Positions 15,714 through 24,177 of a DNA stretch of 32,784 bases are shown piece after piece (within the stretch, counting starts at the first letter, position 1; every line of letters starts with the position of its first letter). The DNA is from Peptococcaceae bacterium (GTDB taxonomy: Bacteria > Bacillota > Peptococcia > DRI-13 > PHAD01). The DNA lies in assembly GCA_024655825.1 (NCBI GenBank), contig JANLFJ010000034.1:1-32784 (forward strand), in the 5' to 3' direction. Under the pieces are notes generated by a model that did not search any database, was not told the origin of the DNA, and saw only the letters and a program-made list of their open reading frames with translations. The position numbers were made by a program, and so were the translations under genes.

Positions 15714-16259
15714 TCAACCAGCTTCTTTACTCCCCCGCTCCCAGCCAAGATGCAGGGCTTTGATGTTCAACGCCGCCACCTTGACCAGCCTGAGCCGCAC
15801 GGCTTCTTCCAGGGCCTCCAGGCTGACGATGCCGCCGGCGGCAGCCAGCGCCCCGACAGCAATAATATTGGTCGTAAGGAAATTGCCTATTTCCTCCCTG
15901 GCCAGCCTGGCAAAAGGAATTTTTACGACCCTGGCCCGTTCCGCCGGCGCTCCAAAACCGGCGACGGCTTCATCCATCATAACCAGGCCGTTTGAAGCCA
16001 CTTTGCCTGCATAAAAGCGGGCCGCTTCTTCCGACATAACCAGAAGAAAGTCTGGCAGGATCACCTTGGGATAGAGAATCGGGCCGGAACTGATGACCAC
16101 CTCGGCTTTGCTTGCCCCGCCGCGAGCTTCCGGGCCGTAGCTTTGCGTCTGGACCACTTCCTTTCCGTCAAGAACGGCAGCCTCTGCCAGGAGAATCCCG
16201 CCCAGGATGATGCCCTGGCCTCCTGTCCCGCTCAAACGCACCTCTTTTCTATCGCTCAA
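15714..16259 (-). CDS. korC: 2-oxoacid:ferredoxin oxidoreductase gamma subunit KorC
   Basis: This gamma subunit (181 residues) belongs to the four-subunit enzyme that oxidatively decarboxylates a 2-oxoacid (probably 2-oxoglutarate) to the acyl-CoA, reducing ferredoxin. It shows the family signature LSGTGGQGIILGGILLAEAA at the start and QTQSYGPEARGGASKAEVVIS, which binds CoA and contacts the TPP subunit. The start is a TTG at 16259, with AAGGGAG ahead of it and the korB stop inside the ribosome-site region; a GTG eight codons in is a less likely alternative. Gene order korD-korA-korB-korC with overlaps or very short gaps means one operon. The motif is shared with 2-ketoisovalerate and indolepyruvate enzymes, so the substrate is not certain. 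Confidence 0.9.
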   Translation of the reverse strand: MSDRKEVRLSGTGGQGIILGGILLAEAAVLDGKEVVQTQSYGPEARGGASKAEVVISSGPILYPKVILPDFLLVMSEEAARFYAGKVASNGLVMMDEAVAGFGAPAERARVVKIPFARLAREEIGNFLTTNIIAVGALAAAGGIVSLEALEEAVRLRLVKVAALNIKALHLGWERGSKEAG

Positions 16260-16265
16260 CGAAGC

Positions 16266-17084
16266 TCAGCTCCCTTCTTTAATACGGGCGATCAACCCTG
16301 CATATAGTTCCGTGTATTCCGGGGCCGTTTCCCGGTACAACTCACCGATCACAAATTTCCCGGCAAGTTTTTCCGGTTCCATCGCCCGGGCGGCTTTAAC
16401 CGCAACCGCATTGTCGCGCAGCCATTTCAGCATCTCAGGCGCTGAACCAAGCTTGTTCCTCCGGCCGTACGAAACGGGGCAAATGCTCACCGCTTCCACA
16501 AAGGAAAACCCCTTGTTACGGATAGCACTTTTAACGAGTTCCGTGAGCAGTTTGGTGTGATAGACAGTGCCTCTCCCCACGTAAGTAGCGCCGGCTCCCC
16601 TGACCAGGTCGCAGATGTCAAAGGAACGCTCCAGGTTCCCGTAGGGGGATGTGGTGGCAAACCTCCCCTGCGGCGTGAGAGGCGAATACTGGCCTCCCGT
16701 CATCCCGTAAATATTGTTGTTGAACAAGATGACGTTTAAGTCGATGTTCCGCCGGGCCGCATGTATCAGGTGGTTTCCTCCTATGGCCGTTCCGTCCCCG
16801 TCGCCGGTTACCACAAAAACGCTGAGTTCCGGTTTAGCCAGCTTGATGCCGGTGGCAAAAGCCAGTGCCCTGCCGTGGGTGGTATGAACCGTGTCAAAAT
16901 TAAGATAGCCGGGCGCTCTTGAAGAGCATCCGATCCCGGATACGACCACGATCTTGTCTGTGTTGAGCCCGCTTTCATGAATAGCCTCCAGCATGGCCTT
17001 CATGACGATGCCGTTGCCGCAGCCCGGACACCAGATGTGAGGAAGGCGCCCGGTGCGCATCATGCCTTCTATATCCTTCAGCAC
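16266..17084 (-). CDS. korB: 2-oxoacid:ferredoxin oxidoreductase beta subunit KorB (TPP-binding)
   Basis: This subunit of 272 residues binds thiamine diphosphate and magnesium and forms the hydroxyalkyl intermediate. The TPP motif is visible as GDGDGTAIGGNHLIHAARRN, followed by ILFNNNIYGMTGGQYSPLTPQG, both highly typical of KorB. An N-terminal CPGCGNGI supplies part of a cluster or TPP site. It starts with GTG at 17084, preceded by AGGAGGTGG, and overlaps the end of korA by seven bases, indicating coupled translation. The adjoining korA and korC make the assignment secure at family level. The 2-oxoglutarate preference is by resemblance to the KorAB class without an internal ferredoxin domain, which here is carried by the separate KorD. 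Confidence 0.93.
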   Translation of the reverse strand: MLKDIEGMMRTGRLPHIWCPGCGNGIVMKAMLEAIHESGLNTDKIVVVSGIGCSSRAPGYLNFDTVHTTHGRALAFATGIKLAKPELSVFVVTGDGDGTAIGGNHLIHAARRNIDLNVILFNNNIYGMTGGQYSPLTPQGRFATTSPYGNLERSFDICDLVRGAGATYVGRGTVYHTKLLTELVKSAIRNKGFSFVEAVSICPVSYGRRNKLGSAPEMLKWLRDNAVAVKAARAMEPEKLAGKFVIGELYRETAPEYTELYAGLIARIKEGS

Positions 17085-18226
17085 GCTTTGGCCACCTCCT
17101 TTACTCTCGCCGCAATTTCCTGCGGGGTGATCAGCTCGCCGTTGATCTTATTGATTCCATAGAGCTTTTCCTTGCCGGGAGCATATTTTTCCACTTCGCC
17201 CCTGAGCTGCCCCCAGTTCAGCTCAGGCACAAAGACAAGCTCCTTGTCCCTGGTTAATTCCTTCACGACCTTCCGGGGAAAAGGCCAGATGGTCTGCAGC
17301 TGAAGAAGCCCGGCCTTTAAGCCTTCTTCCCGCAGGATATTCACTGCTTCCGCCGCGCTGCGCGCCGTACAGCCGAAAGTGATGAACAAGCAGCTTGCAT
17401 CAGCGGTTTTAAATGTTTTATAGAGCGTTATTTCTTCCTCGTACCGATCGAGCTTGGTAAACAGCCTTGTCAGCTGGCGTTCAACAGAATCCGCTTGCCC
17501 GGTGGGCGCTCCTTCTTCGTTGTGGGTAAGCCCTGTAACATGCCAGCGGTAGCCTGTTCCGAAATCCGCCATGGCCGGTATTCCTGTGTCATCAGTTTCA
17601 TAGGGCCTGTAGCTGCCCGGTAGAACAGCCGGCCTCTTGCGGTCAACCACTTCCAGTTCGGCAGGGTCCGGCAGCACGACCTTTTCCCTCATGTGCCCAA
17701 CAACCTCATCCAATAATATAATTACCGGCACCCGGAATTTCTCAGCAAAATTGACGGCCTTGACGGTCAATTCGTAAGTTTCCAGCACCGAGGCGGGAGA
17801 CAGGGCGATTATCGGGTGATCGCCGTGCGTCCCCCAGCGGGCCTGCATGATGTCGCCCTGGGCGGGCGAGGTCGGACCGCCGGTGCTGGGACCCATGCGC
17901 TGCACATTGACAATCACACAGGGGATTTCAGCCATAGCCGCGAAACCGATGTTTTCCTGTTTGAGCGAAAACCCCGGCCCGCTGGTGGCTGTGATCACCT
18001 TTGCTCCGGTCAGGGCCGCGCCCAGGACGGCGCCCATGCCTCCAAGCTCATCTTCCATTTGGATGAATTTGCCCCCGATCCTGGGTAAATGTTCGGCCAT
18101 GAATTCGGCAATTTCCGTGGATGGCGTTATGGGATACCCGGCGTAAAAACGGACGCCGGCATCAATTGCCGCCAGGGAACAGGCCTGGTTCCCCTGAAGA
18201 AGCTGCGCCTTCCTCTCTCTATTCAA
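17078..18226 (-). CDS. korA: 2-oxoacid:ferredoxin oxidoreductase alpha subunit KorA
   Basis: KorA (382 residues) carries the pyrimidine-binding and transketolase C-terminal-like domains of the enzyme. Typical motifs are GNQACSLAAIDAGVRFYAGYPITPSTEI near the N-terminus, ATSGPGFSLKQENIGFA, and RMGPSTGGPTSPAQGDIMQARWGTHGDH, and the C-terminal domain ends in LNWGQLRGEVEKYA. The frame is open to a TTG at 18241, but that codon has no ribosome site and lies inside the end of korD. TTG at 18226 has GGAGG eight bases ahead and lies five codons further in, so I use it. It sits just after the korD stop, with korB overlapping its own end. Kor supplies reduced ferredoxin, which the nearby hydrogenase could use. 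Confidence 0.92.
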   Translation of the reverse strand: MNRERKAQLLQGNQACSLAAIDAGVRFYAGYPITPSTEIAEFMAEHLPRIGGKFIQMEDELGGMGAVLGAALTGAKVITATSGPGFSLKQENIGFAAMAEIPCVIVNVQRMGPSTGGPTSPAQGDIMQARWGTHGDHPIIALSPASVLETYELTVKAVNFAEKFRVPVIILLDEVVGHMREKVVLPDPAELEVVDRKRPAVLPGSYRPYETDDTGIPAMADFGTGYRWHVTGLTHNEEGAPTGQADSVERQLTRLFTKLDRYEEEITLYKTFKTADASCLFITFGCTARSAAEAVNILREEGLKAGLLQLQTIWPFPRKVVKELTRDKELVFVPELNWGQLRGEVEKYAPGKEKLYGINKINGELITPQEIAARVKEVAKAC

Positions 18227-18230
18227 TGGT

Positions 18231-18431
18231 TTATCCTCCAATCCTTATAGCATAATCAGGGCAGTGGTCCTCGCAAATCCTGCATTTACTGCATAATTCC
18301 GGGTTCACTACAACTGCTTTGCCTTGCTGGTCTTTGCCCAGCACATTTTTCGGGCATAAGCTGTAACAGATTCCGCAGCCCTTGCACCATTCAGACCTGA
18401 TTTCGATTTCTGCTTTTTTCTCCGCCGGCAA
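18231..18431 (-). CDS. korD: 2-oxoacid:ferredoxin oxidoreductase delta subunit KorD (2[4Fe-4S] ferredoxin)
   Basis: This small ferredoxin-like subunit (66 residues) has two CxxCxxCxxxC motifs, CKGCGICYSLCP and CSKCRICEDHCPDYA, each binding a [4Fe-4S] cluster. It passes electrons from the catalytic Kor subunits to free ferredoxin. The frame allows a GTG at 18440, but GGAGG sits directly against that codon. A TTG at 18431 has GGAGG at exactly eight bases, so the TTG is the better start. It is the first kor gene, 38 bases after the isomerase gene, with korA following at once; the isomerase and kor genes may share one transcript. Confidence 0.92.
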   Translation of the reverse strand: MPAEKKAEIEIRSEWCKGCGICYSLCPKNVLGKDQQGKAVVVNPELCSKCRICEDHCPDYAIRIGG

Positions 18432-18469
18432 AATTCTCACCTCCAGCCAGTCCTGATTGTCACGCCCTT

Positions 18470-19537
18470 TTACCTTTGCGCGTATTTAGCCGTGTCGATA
18501 CCTCTTTGTTCACACCAGGCGCGGGTAAACCCCGTGATGACGAGCGGTATCCCGGCAAGGCTTCTAATATCGCCTGCTCCTGTCATCAAAAGCAGCATTT
18601 TCAACTCCTCTTGCATCTGCCGTATTCTCAACAGCAGCGCTTCTTCACCCTTTTGCGCCAGTATTTTTAAAAAATAGCCGGCGATCCCGACGGCATTGGC
18701 CCCCAGGCTCAGCGCTTTCATCATGTCCAGCGAAGAACTTATCCCTCCCGAGGCGACCACCTCCAAAGGCAATCCCAAACTTTTCACTTCCAGGAGAGAA
18801 CAGGCCGCCGTAATTCCCCAAAACCTCATAAAATCGAGGTTATCGCGGGGATTGCGAGCCAATTCGATTGCGGCGAAATTCGTCCCCCCCGCCCCGCTTA
18901 CGTCTATCGCCGCAACTCCCAGTTTTACCAGGCGCCCTGCCGTCTCCCTGGAAATGCCAAACCCCACCTCTTTAACCATTACCGGGACGTCGGACTTCTC
19001 AACAATACGGGCTATATTATCGGCCAAACCCCGGAATTTCCTGTCGCCTTCGGTCATCACCAGCTCCTGGGCGCCATTGAGGTGAAGCTGTAATGCATCG
19101 GCGCCGATCATCTCAACGGCTTCGCGGGCTCGTTCAGGTCCGGCCGCAGCGCTCACATTGGCCATCACCAGGCCATCCGGGTTGAATTCGCGAACCACCT
19201 GGTAAGTGTGGCGGATTTCCCGGTTAGCCAGGCCGGCGGCCTGCGACCCCACGGCCAGCGCAACCCCCGCTTCCCTGGCCACCCTGGCCAGGGAAGCATT
19301 GATCTTTTCCAGCCCGGGCGCCCCTCCTGTCATGGCGTTGATTACCAGCGGCAGCACCAGCCTTTTTCCAAACAGCGTACCGCCTGTATCGATTTCAGTT
19401 AAGTCATGCCGCAAAAGGGCCTGGTGTACCGGATAGATGTCTTCCCACCCGGCAGGAAGAGGCCCTTTTCCCAAAGCAACGGCATGAGCGACATGGGCAT
19501 GTTTTCTTTCTTCTCTTACCTGTTTTTCATCAGCCAT
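18470..19537 (-). CDS. fni: Type 2 isopentenyl-diphosphate delta-isomerase
   Basis: This enzyme (355 residues, the usual length) interconverts isopentenyl and dimethylallyl diphosphate using reduced FMN and Mg. Sequence signs are the N-terminal RKHAHVAHA, LVINAMTGGA, AVGSQAAGLANRE, LQLHLNGAQELVMTEGDR (Gln/Glu region that binds metal and substrate), VMVKEVGFGIS and the FMN-phosphate loops DVSGAGGTN and ASGGISSS. It differs from the type 1 enzyme in being a TIM-barrel flavoprotein. It follows the IspH-S1 gene, after a terminator, and so sits beside the last enzyme of the MEP route, which already produces both isomers. ATG at 19537 follows GGGGATGGGATT. Expression may continue into korD. Confidence 0.94.
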   Translation of the reverse strand: MADEKQVREERKHAHVAHAVALGKGPLPAGWEDIYPVHQALLRHDLTEIDTGGTLFGKRLVLPLVINAMTGGAPGLEKINASLARVAREAGVALAVGSQAAGLANREIRHTYQVVREFNPDGLVMANVSAAAGPERAREAVEMIGADALQLHLNGAQELVMTEGDRKFRGLADNIARIVEKSDVPVMVKEVGFGISRETAGRLVKLGVAAIDVSGAGGTNFAAIELARNPRDNLDFMRFWGITAACSLLEVKSLGLPLEVVASGGISSSLDMMKALSLGANAVGIAGYFLKILAQKGEEALLLRIRQMQEELKMLLLMTGAGDIRSLAGIPLVITGFTRAWCEQRGIDTAKYAQR

Positions 19538-19614
19538 AATCCCATCCCCGGATTCCTTAATCTGTGCTCAAATTAATTAACGGGCACGTACCTACAAGGA
19601 TACCTGTATCCATA

Positions 19615-19642
19615 TAAAAGGAAAAGCCGGCGTACGCCAGCT
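19615..19642 (-). terminator. Intrinsic terminator of ispH-rpsA
   Basis: On the minus strand AGCTGGC (19642-19636) pairs with GCCGGCT (19631-19625), one G-T pair included, around a GTAC loop. TTTTCCTTTT follows. It begins right at the stop codon of the IspH-S1 fusion gene. Confidence 0.8.
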
Positions 19643-19643
19643 C

Positions 19644-21836
19644 CTATCCTTCCTTATGGTTTTCTCCCTTATTATTCTCTTTATTATTCTTTTTAAGAAT
19701 CTCTCCGATGGTCACGCCGCTTCCTTCCTTCTGGCGCTCAAGGAAAGTCTCGTATTCGTTTTTTTCCTTGTCGCTGACAATCTCCTTTAGACTCAAACTG
19801 ATGCGTTTCTTTTCCGGGTCGTTCTCGATAACCTTAACGTCAACTTTCTCGCCTGTGGTCAGAACATCTTCCACTTTGGCGACCCGTTTTGTCGAAAGCT
19901 GGGAAATGTGGACCAGACCGTCAATACCAGGTTCCAGTTCGATAAAAGCTCCAAAAGGCGCTATTCTTACCACTTTGCCTTCAACCACTTTTCCCACCGG
20001 GTACTTTTCTGCTGCCGCTTCCCAAGGGCTCTTGAGCAGGCCTTTTAAGCTTAATGATACTTTCTGCTTCCTGGGGTCCAGCTTTATAATATTGACTTCG
20101 AGCTCTTCACCTTCTTTTACCACGTCGGAAGGTTTGCCCACACGACCCCATCCCATTTCCGAAACATGCAAAAGCCCATCTATCCCGCCCAGGTCAACAA
20201 AAGCCCCGAAGTCGGTCAGACGCCTGACTATACCTTTTCTGGTCTGCCCTTCTTCAAGCTCAGCCCACAAGGCCTCTTTTTTCCTGCGCTGCTCCTCTTC
20301 CAGTACGGCTCTCTGCGATAAGACCGCCTTCCTGTTTTTTCTGTCCAGCTCCAGCACCTTCATTCTTAATTCCTTTTTCAGGTACTGGCCGAGGTCAGGG
20401 ACAAAAGATACATCAACCTGGGAAGCGGGTACAAATCCCCGGATGCCTACATCCACCAGCAGGCCGCCTTTAACCACTTCTATTACGGGTGCCGTAACAA
20501 CAGAACCTTCCGCCTGGGCGGCTTCCAGCCTGTTTAAAGCCTCTTCCATCCTGGCTTTTTTATGTGAAAGAAGGACATTGCCTTCCTTATCTTCTTTTAA
20601 TACTTCCACCATAATCTCCTGCCCCGCGGAAACATACTCCCTCGGGTCTACATGCCGGGAAGCCAATTCGGCCGCCGGAATAATTCCCTCTGATTTGCCG
20701 CCGATGTCAACCAGCACCTCATCAGCGCTCACTTTTACAACCTTTCCTTTAAGAACATCACCCGGCTTAAAGCTCTTAAAGCCGATCTCGTCTTGCATCA
20801 CGGGCGCGTACGGCTCTGCAGGGGCTGGTGTTCCCCCTTCTATTTCACTGGGGCCTGTGTCGTCTTCTTCGGGCCTCTCCTCAGCGGGGCTGTCTTCCTT
20901 CAGCCTATCCAATGCGCTTGTTTCCGGCTGAAGCAAATCCTGAGACTCTGTCTCCACTTTTTCCTCGTCGAAACCTGTGTTTTTCTCTTTTTGTTCCATG
21001 TTTTCTTCCATCTTCTCAATTACCTCCTTGATAATCCACGCCGGGGTGGAAGCCCCTGCTGTGATGCCCACTGACCTTAGCCCTTTGAACCAATGCGGCC
21101 TAATATCTTCCGGCCCCTCAATCAGGCAGCTGTTTTTATTATAGCTCCTGCATATTTCCAACAGTTTGCGGGTATTTGAACTGTGCCTTCCCCCGATGAT
21201 GATCATCAAATCAACTTTGGGAGCCAGTTCGGCCGCCGCTTTTTGCCTTTTCCTGGTAGCCGGGCAAATGGTTCGGATCACCTTAACCACGGGAACCTTT
21301 TCTTTCAGGTAGGAAACGAGTTCTTCAAACCGTTCCTCTTTCTCCGTGGTCTGGGCTAAGACCGCGACTTTATCGGGAAGCGCCGTTCTTTCCAATTCAT
21401 GCCATGAAGCGGCGACAACCGCCGTCTCATCGGTCCAGGCGCGCAGTCCCTTTACCTCAGCATGCTCTTTGTCGCCCAGAATTATTACCTGGTACCCTTC
21501 CTCTTTTGCCTCGCGAGCCAGCTCCTGGGCCTTTTTGACAAAAGGACAGGTGGCATCGATGACCTGCCATCCTTTTGCCTGGAGTTCCGTCACCGTATTT
21601 GGTCCAACCCCATGCGACCGGATCAGTATTGCGTCGCCTTCGCCTGCTTCAACTCCAAGGTCTTCTTCGCCTGCGCTGATCACGCCCAGTTTTTCCAGGC
21701 GCTCAACTTCTTGCCGGTTGTGAATAAGCGGCCCCAGGGAAACCACGCGCTGGTTTTTGGCGCCTTCTTCAGCCATCTGGATAGCCCTTTTTACTCCCGC
21801 GCAAAAACCCGCTTCTTCGGCTAAAAAAATCTCCAA
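19644..21836 (-). CDS. ispH-rpsA: IspH (HMBPP reductase) fused to ribosomal protein S1
   Basis: The protein (730 residues) joins two unrelated functions. Residues 1-285 are IspH, which makes isopentenyl and dimethylallyl diphosphate in the last MEP-pathway step, with its [4Fe-4S] cysteines C12, C97 and C191 and the E-x-x-V-K motif EHAEVKG. A Glu/Pro-rich linker follows (about 285-350). Four S1 RNA-binding repeats then occupy about 357-430, 443-510, 528-600 and 614-685; the last two are closest to consensus (FGAFVDLGGIDGLLHVSEM, FGAFIELEPGIDGLVHIS). A fused arrangement is known in Clostridia, where S1 repeats may bind mRNA or ribosomes. The start is a TTG at 21836 with GGTGGTG ahead. The gene follows plsC by about 115 bases and ends at the terminator at 19615-19642. 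Confidence 0.96.
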   Translation of the reverse strand: MEIFLAEEAGFCAGVKRAIQMAEEGAKNQRVVSLGPLIHNRQEVERLEKLGVISAGEEDLGVEAGEGDAILIRSHGVGPNTVTELQAKGWQVIDATCPFVKKAQELAREAKEEGYQVIILGDKEHAEVKGLRAWTDETAVVAASWHELERTALPDKVAVLAQTTEKEERFEELVSYLKEKVPVVKVIRTICPATRKRQKAAAELAPKVDLMIIIGGRHSSNTRKLLEICRSYNKNSCLIEGPEDIRPHWFKGLRSVGITAGASTPAWIIKEVIEKMEENMEQKEKNTGFDEEKVETESQDLLQPETSALDRLKEDSPAEERPEEDDTGPSEIEGGTPAPAEPYAPVMQDEIGFKSFKPGDVLKGKVVKVSADEVLVDIGGKSEGIIPAAELASRHVDPREYVSAGQEIMVEVLKEDKEGNVLLSHKKARMEEALNRLEAAQAEGSVVTAPVIEVVKGGLLVDVGIRGFVPASQVDVSFVPDLGQYLKKELRMKVLELDRKNRKAVLSQRAVLEEEQRRKKEALWAELEEGQTRKGIVRRLTDFGAFVDLGGIDGLLHVSEMGWGRVGKPSDVVKEGEELEVNIIKLDPRKQKVSLSLKGLLKSPWEAAAEKYPVGKVVEGKVVRIAPFGAFIELEPGIDGLVHISQLSTKRVAKVEDVLTTGEKVDVKVIENDPEKKRISLSLKEIVSDKEKNEYETFLERQKEGSGVTIGEILKKNNKENNKGENHKEG

Positions 21837-21951
21837 ATAATCACACCACCATAAGCTCCAAACAACTTATAATTTTATCATAAGAGTATCTTGCCTGACA
21901 ATGTTTCCAGACCTAAACTTTCAGTTAAAACATTCCTTATTTTATTTTGCC

Positions 21952-22551
21952 TTAGGCCTCTTTCAGCAAATCGTTGATTCTTGCGGCCAGTTCCGCGCAT
22001 ACCCTTTCCAAGTCTTCGCTTTTAAGTTTGGCTCCATAAAGCTCCGGGTACTGTATGGGTTTGCCTATTCTTACTTTGATCCGGCCGCGGATGGTGGCTG
22101 GAAAAGCCGTCCGGGTACCTATTAGACCCATAGGCACTATGGGTGCGCCAGCCTTTAAGGCAATCAAAGCAGCCCCTTGTTCAAACGGCAGCATTTCGCC
22201 CGTCCTGCTTCTCGTCCCCTCCGGAAAAATCCCGAGCACTTCACCTTTTTCCAGGTACCTAAGGGCCGTGCGCAGCGCGTTTTTATCCGCAACTTTCCGC
22301 TTTACTGGAAAACACTGGAGATGAGGCAGCACCCATTTTAAAAAAGGCATGTGAAACAGTTCTTCCTTGGCCATGAAGTGAACGATTCTATCCACTGAAC
22401 AACCCATAACTGGCGGGTCCCAGTAAGAGACGTGATTAGCCGCCAGCACCACGGGCCCTGAGGAAGGCATGTTTCCAAGGCCTTCCACCTCCCAGCGGTT
22501 AAAAAGCGCAATCAACAAGCGTAAAAGTCCACGGGCAAAGCGGTAAAACAT
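21952..22551 (-). CDS. plsC: 1-acyl-sn-glycerol-3-phosphate acyltransferase PlsC
   Basis: PlsC adds the second fatty acyl chain to lysophosphatidic acid to make phosphatidic acid at the membrane. The protein has 199 residues from the ATG at 22551, with a hydrophobic N-terminal stretch (about 5-17) for membrane contact. The catalytic motif is NHVSYWDPP (H-x4-D) and the substrate motif is FPEGTRSRTGEM; VPMGLIGT is the third block. The frame runs open 13 codons further, into cmk, but ATG 22551 has GAGGAG nine bases upstream and follows the cmk stop by a single base. Co-location of cmk, plsC and ispH-rpsA is common in Clostridia. Confidence 0.95.
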   Translation of the reverse strand: MFYRFARGLLRLLIALFNRWEVEGLGNMPSSGPVVLAANHVSYWDPPVMGCSVDRIVHFMAKEELFHMPFLKWVLPHLQCFPVKRKVADKNALRTALRYLEKGEVLGIFPEGTRSRTGEMLPFEQGAALIALKAGAPIVPMGLIGTRTAFPATIRGRIKVRIGKPIQYPELYGAKLKSEDLERVCAELAARINDLLKEA

Positions 22552-22552
22552 C

Positions 22553-23247
22553 TTACTTTTCTCCTCTATTTTTTCCTCTTTTCTCTTCACAAATCTTTAA
22601 AATATGTTTTACCACGGCTTCCTGCCTGACGCCGGTAGTATCGATGATTACCGAGTCGGGAGCAGGGCGGAGGGGATCCACCTCCCTGTTCTCATCAAGG
22701 CCGTCGCGCCGGGCCAGTTCTTTTTTAACAGAGTCGTAGTCACCCGCGTATCCTTTGCCCACCATTTCTTCGTACCTTCTACGGGCTCTTTCCTCCAGGG
22801 TCGCTGTAAGAAAAATCTTGCATTCAGCCTCCGGTAGAACGACAGTACCCACATCCCTGCCGTCCATGACAACGTTGCGGCCGCTGGCCATGGCTCGCTG
22901 CTTTCTGACCAGTTCCCGGCGTACTTCCCGGTGGGAGGAAACCAGGGAAACATTTTGGCTAATTAGCGGTTCCCGGATCGCTTCCGTTATATCCTCCCCC
23001 TCACAGATTATAAGCTGCTTGCCAGAGCCTGACGGCACCAGCCTGAAATCGGCCTCTGCAGCAAGCCGGGCCAGGCCCGGCCCGTCCTCACAGGAAATAT
23101 TCCTTTTGACAGCCAGGTAAGTAACCGCGCGGTACATCGCGCCAGTATCAATATAAACAAAGCCCAGTCTTTTCGCCAGTTCTTTGGCTATTGTGCTTTT
23201 TCCTGCTCCCGCAGGTCCGTCGATCGCGATTTGGATAGGCTGCTCAT
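22553..23247 (-). CDS. cmk: Cytidylate kinase, start region damaged or misread
   Basis: Cytidylate kinase phosphorylates CMP and dCMP with ATP. The core is intact: P-loop GPAGAGKST, YIDTGAMYRAVTYLA, DGRDVGTVVLPEA and DSVIIDTT, with a C-terminal end at 22553. The in-frame sequence before the P-loop reads QPIQIAIDGPAG and then continues to an upstream stop with no ATG, GTG or TTG. An ATG with a fair ribosome site (GGATAAGGAAAAGCGAAGGG) lies at 23247, but in the next frame, beginning M-S-S. Inserting one base near 23,243 would give a normal start, M-S-x-P-I-Q-I-A-I-D, of 231 residues. Either a one-base error or deletion, or an unusual start such as ATC, explains this. As cmk is usually essential, a base-call error is most likely. 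Confidence 0.85.
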
Positions 23248-23369
23248 CCCTTCGCTTTTCCTTATCCTTTTACGTAATATGCCAAATCAATTTTATCATA
23301 ATGTAACGCGGTTTTTTAGAAACAATTTCGTTTAAACCGCCCCGCTTCCAAAAAACAACCTCGCCGCTT

Positions 23370-23747
23370 TCAGGAAGAATCTTTTTCCTGGACAAGGTCG
23401 GGGCGAAGTTTAACGGCATCGTTCAAATAAACAGGCCTTGGCTTCATGCCTTCTTCAAGGTAGGCATGGATAAGCACGCGAATACAACGGAGAATACCGT
23501 GCGGCACGTCAGCTTCCACCGCTCCCAGCAGGGCGGTTTCCGCCCACCCCATTTCCCGGCAAGCCTTGGCCGGAAACTCGGCTGTAAGGTCCGGGGTGGT
23601 GGTGAATATTACGCTCACCACGTTGTCCTCTTTCAGCCCGTTGGCCTCGATTAACTCCTTCATCAATCTTGCTGCTTCCCGCAGTATGGCCTCTTTTTCA
23701 TTGGCCTCGACAGTAGTGGCTCCCCTTATTCCGTACAGCCTGCTCAT
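23370..23747 (-). CDS. aroH: Monofunctional chorismate mutase, AroH class
   Basis: AroH (125 residues, usual length about 120-127) converts chorismate to prephenate for phenylalanine and tyrosine synthesis; it works as a trimer. It begins with the family signature LYGIRGATTVEANEKEAI, followed by TTTPDLTAEFPAKACREMGW and the ADVPHGILRCIRVLIHAY block, which contains active-site Arg and Tyr residues. It begins inside the stop of the hutP-like gene (ATGA overlap), so the two are translated together. Cmk follows after about 120 bases with a possible weak promoter region. Confidence 0.96.
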   Translation of the reverse strand: MSRLYGIRGATTVEANEKEAILREAARLMKELIEANGLKEDNVVSVIFTTTPDLTAEFPAKACREMGWAETALLGAVEADVPHGILRCIRVLIHAYLEEGMKPRPVYLNDAVKLRPDLVQEKDSS

Positions 23748-24175
23748 CTGTCATCCTCCATATCGGGCGAGGCCCTGTGGCCCAGGCCAATTGCCACTTC
23801 GTCCAGGTGCAGCAAGCCGACTCCTAAAAAAACCGCCACGCTGATATGGTCATTTTGCCTGGCAATACCGATTTTACCTCCCACATTAAGGCCGAGGGCT
23901 TTGGGCATAATCTGCGAGATGGCTTCCCGGGCTGCGCCGGCAACAGCGCCTTCGTCAGAATGATTCTCCCTGATCACGTTTTCCCTCTTCGCGCATACCA
24001 GTGCTCTTTCCAGCATCTTCTTGATAGAGGTTACGAATTCACCGCCTACGTCGACTGCAGCGGTCCTGATCCCGGCTGAGGCATATTCCTGTTTAAGACG
24101 CATTTCTTCTTCCCGGCTTTCAGAAAGAGCCATCTTAATGGCCGCATACGCGATCTTTTTCGATCCGAAATTCAT
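23744..24175 (-). CDS. hutP: HutP family RNA-binding regulator
   Basis: HutP of Bacillus binds NAG repeats in the hut leader RNA when histidine and Mg are present and prevents termination. This 143-residue protein aligns end to end with the family: KKIAYAAIKMALSESREEE at the start, the SIKKMLERALVCAKRENVI block, and HLDEVAIGLGHRAS, containing the conserved H-x-x-E...GHR residues, near the C-terminus. No histidine-use genes are nearby; it leads a unit with aroH and cmk, overlapping aroH by four bases. So its target may not be hut. The leader of its own transcript has NAG triplets (listed separately). Family assignment is strong, function in this cell is unknown. Confidence 0.9.
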   Translation of the reverse strand: MNFGSKKIAYAAIKMALSESREEEMRLKQEYASAGIRTAAVDVGGEFVTSIKKMLERALVCAKRENVIRENHSDEGAVAGAAREAISQIMPKALGLNVGGKIGIARQNDHISVAVFLGVGLLHLDEVAIGLGHRASPDMEDDR

Positions 24176-24177
24176 TG

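Noticed and set aside
19708-20931. Plus-strand open frame of 407 codons opposite ispH-rpsA
   Set aside because: It is a Ser/Thr-rich shadow of the S1 repeats with no domain of its own.
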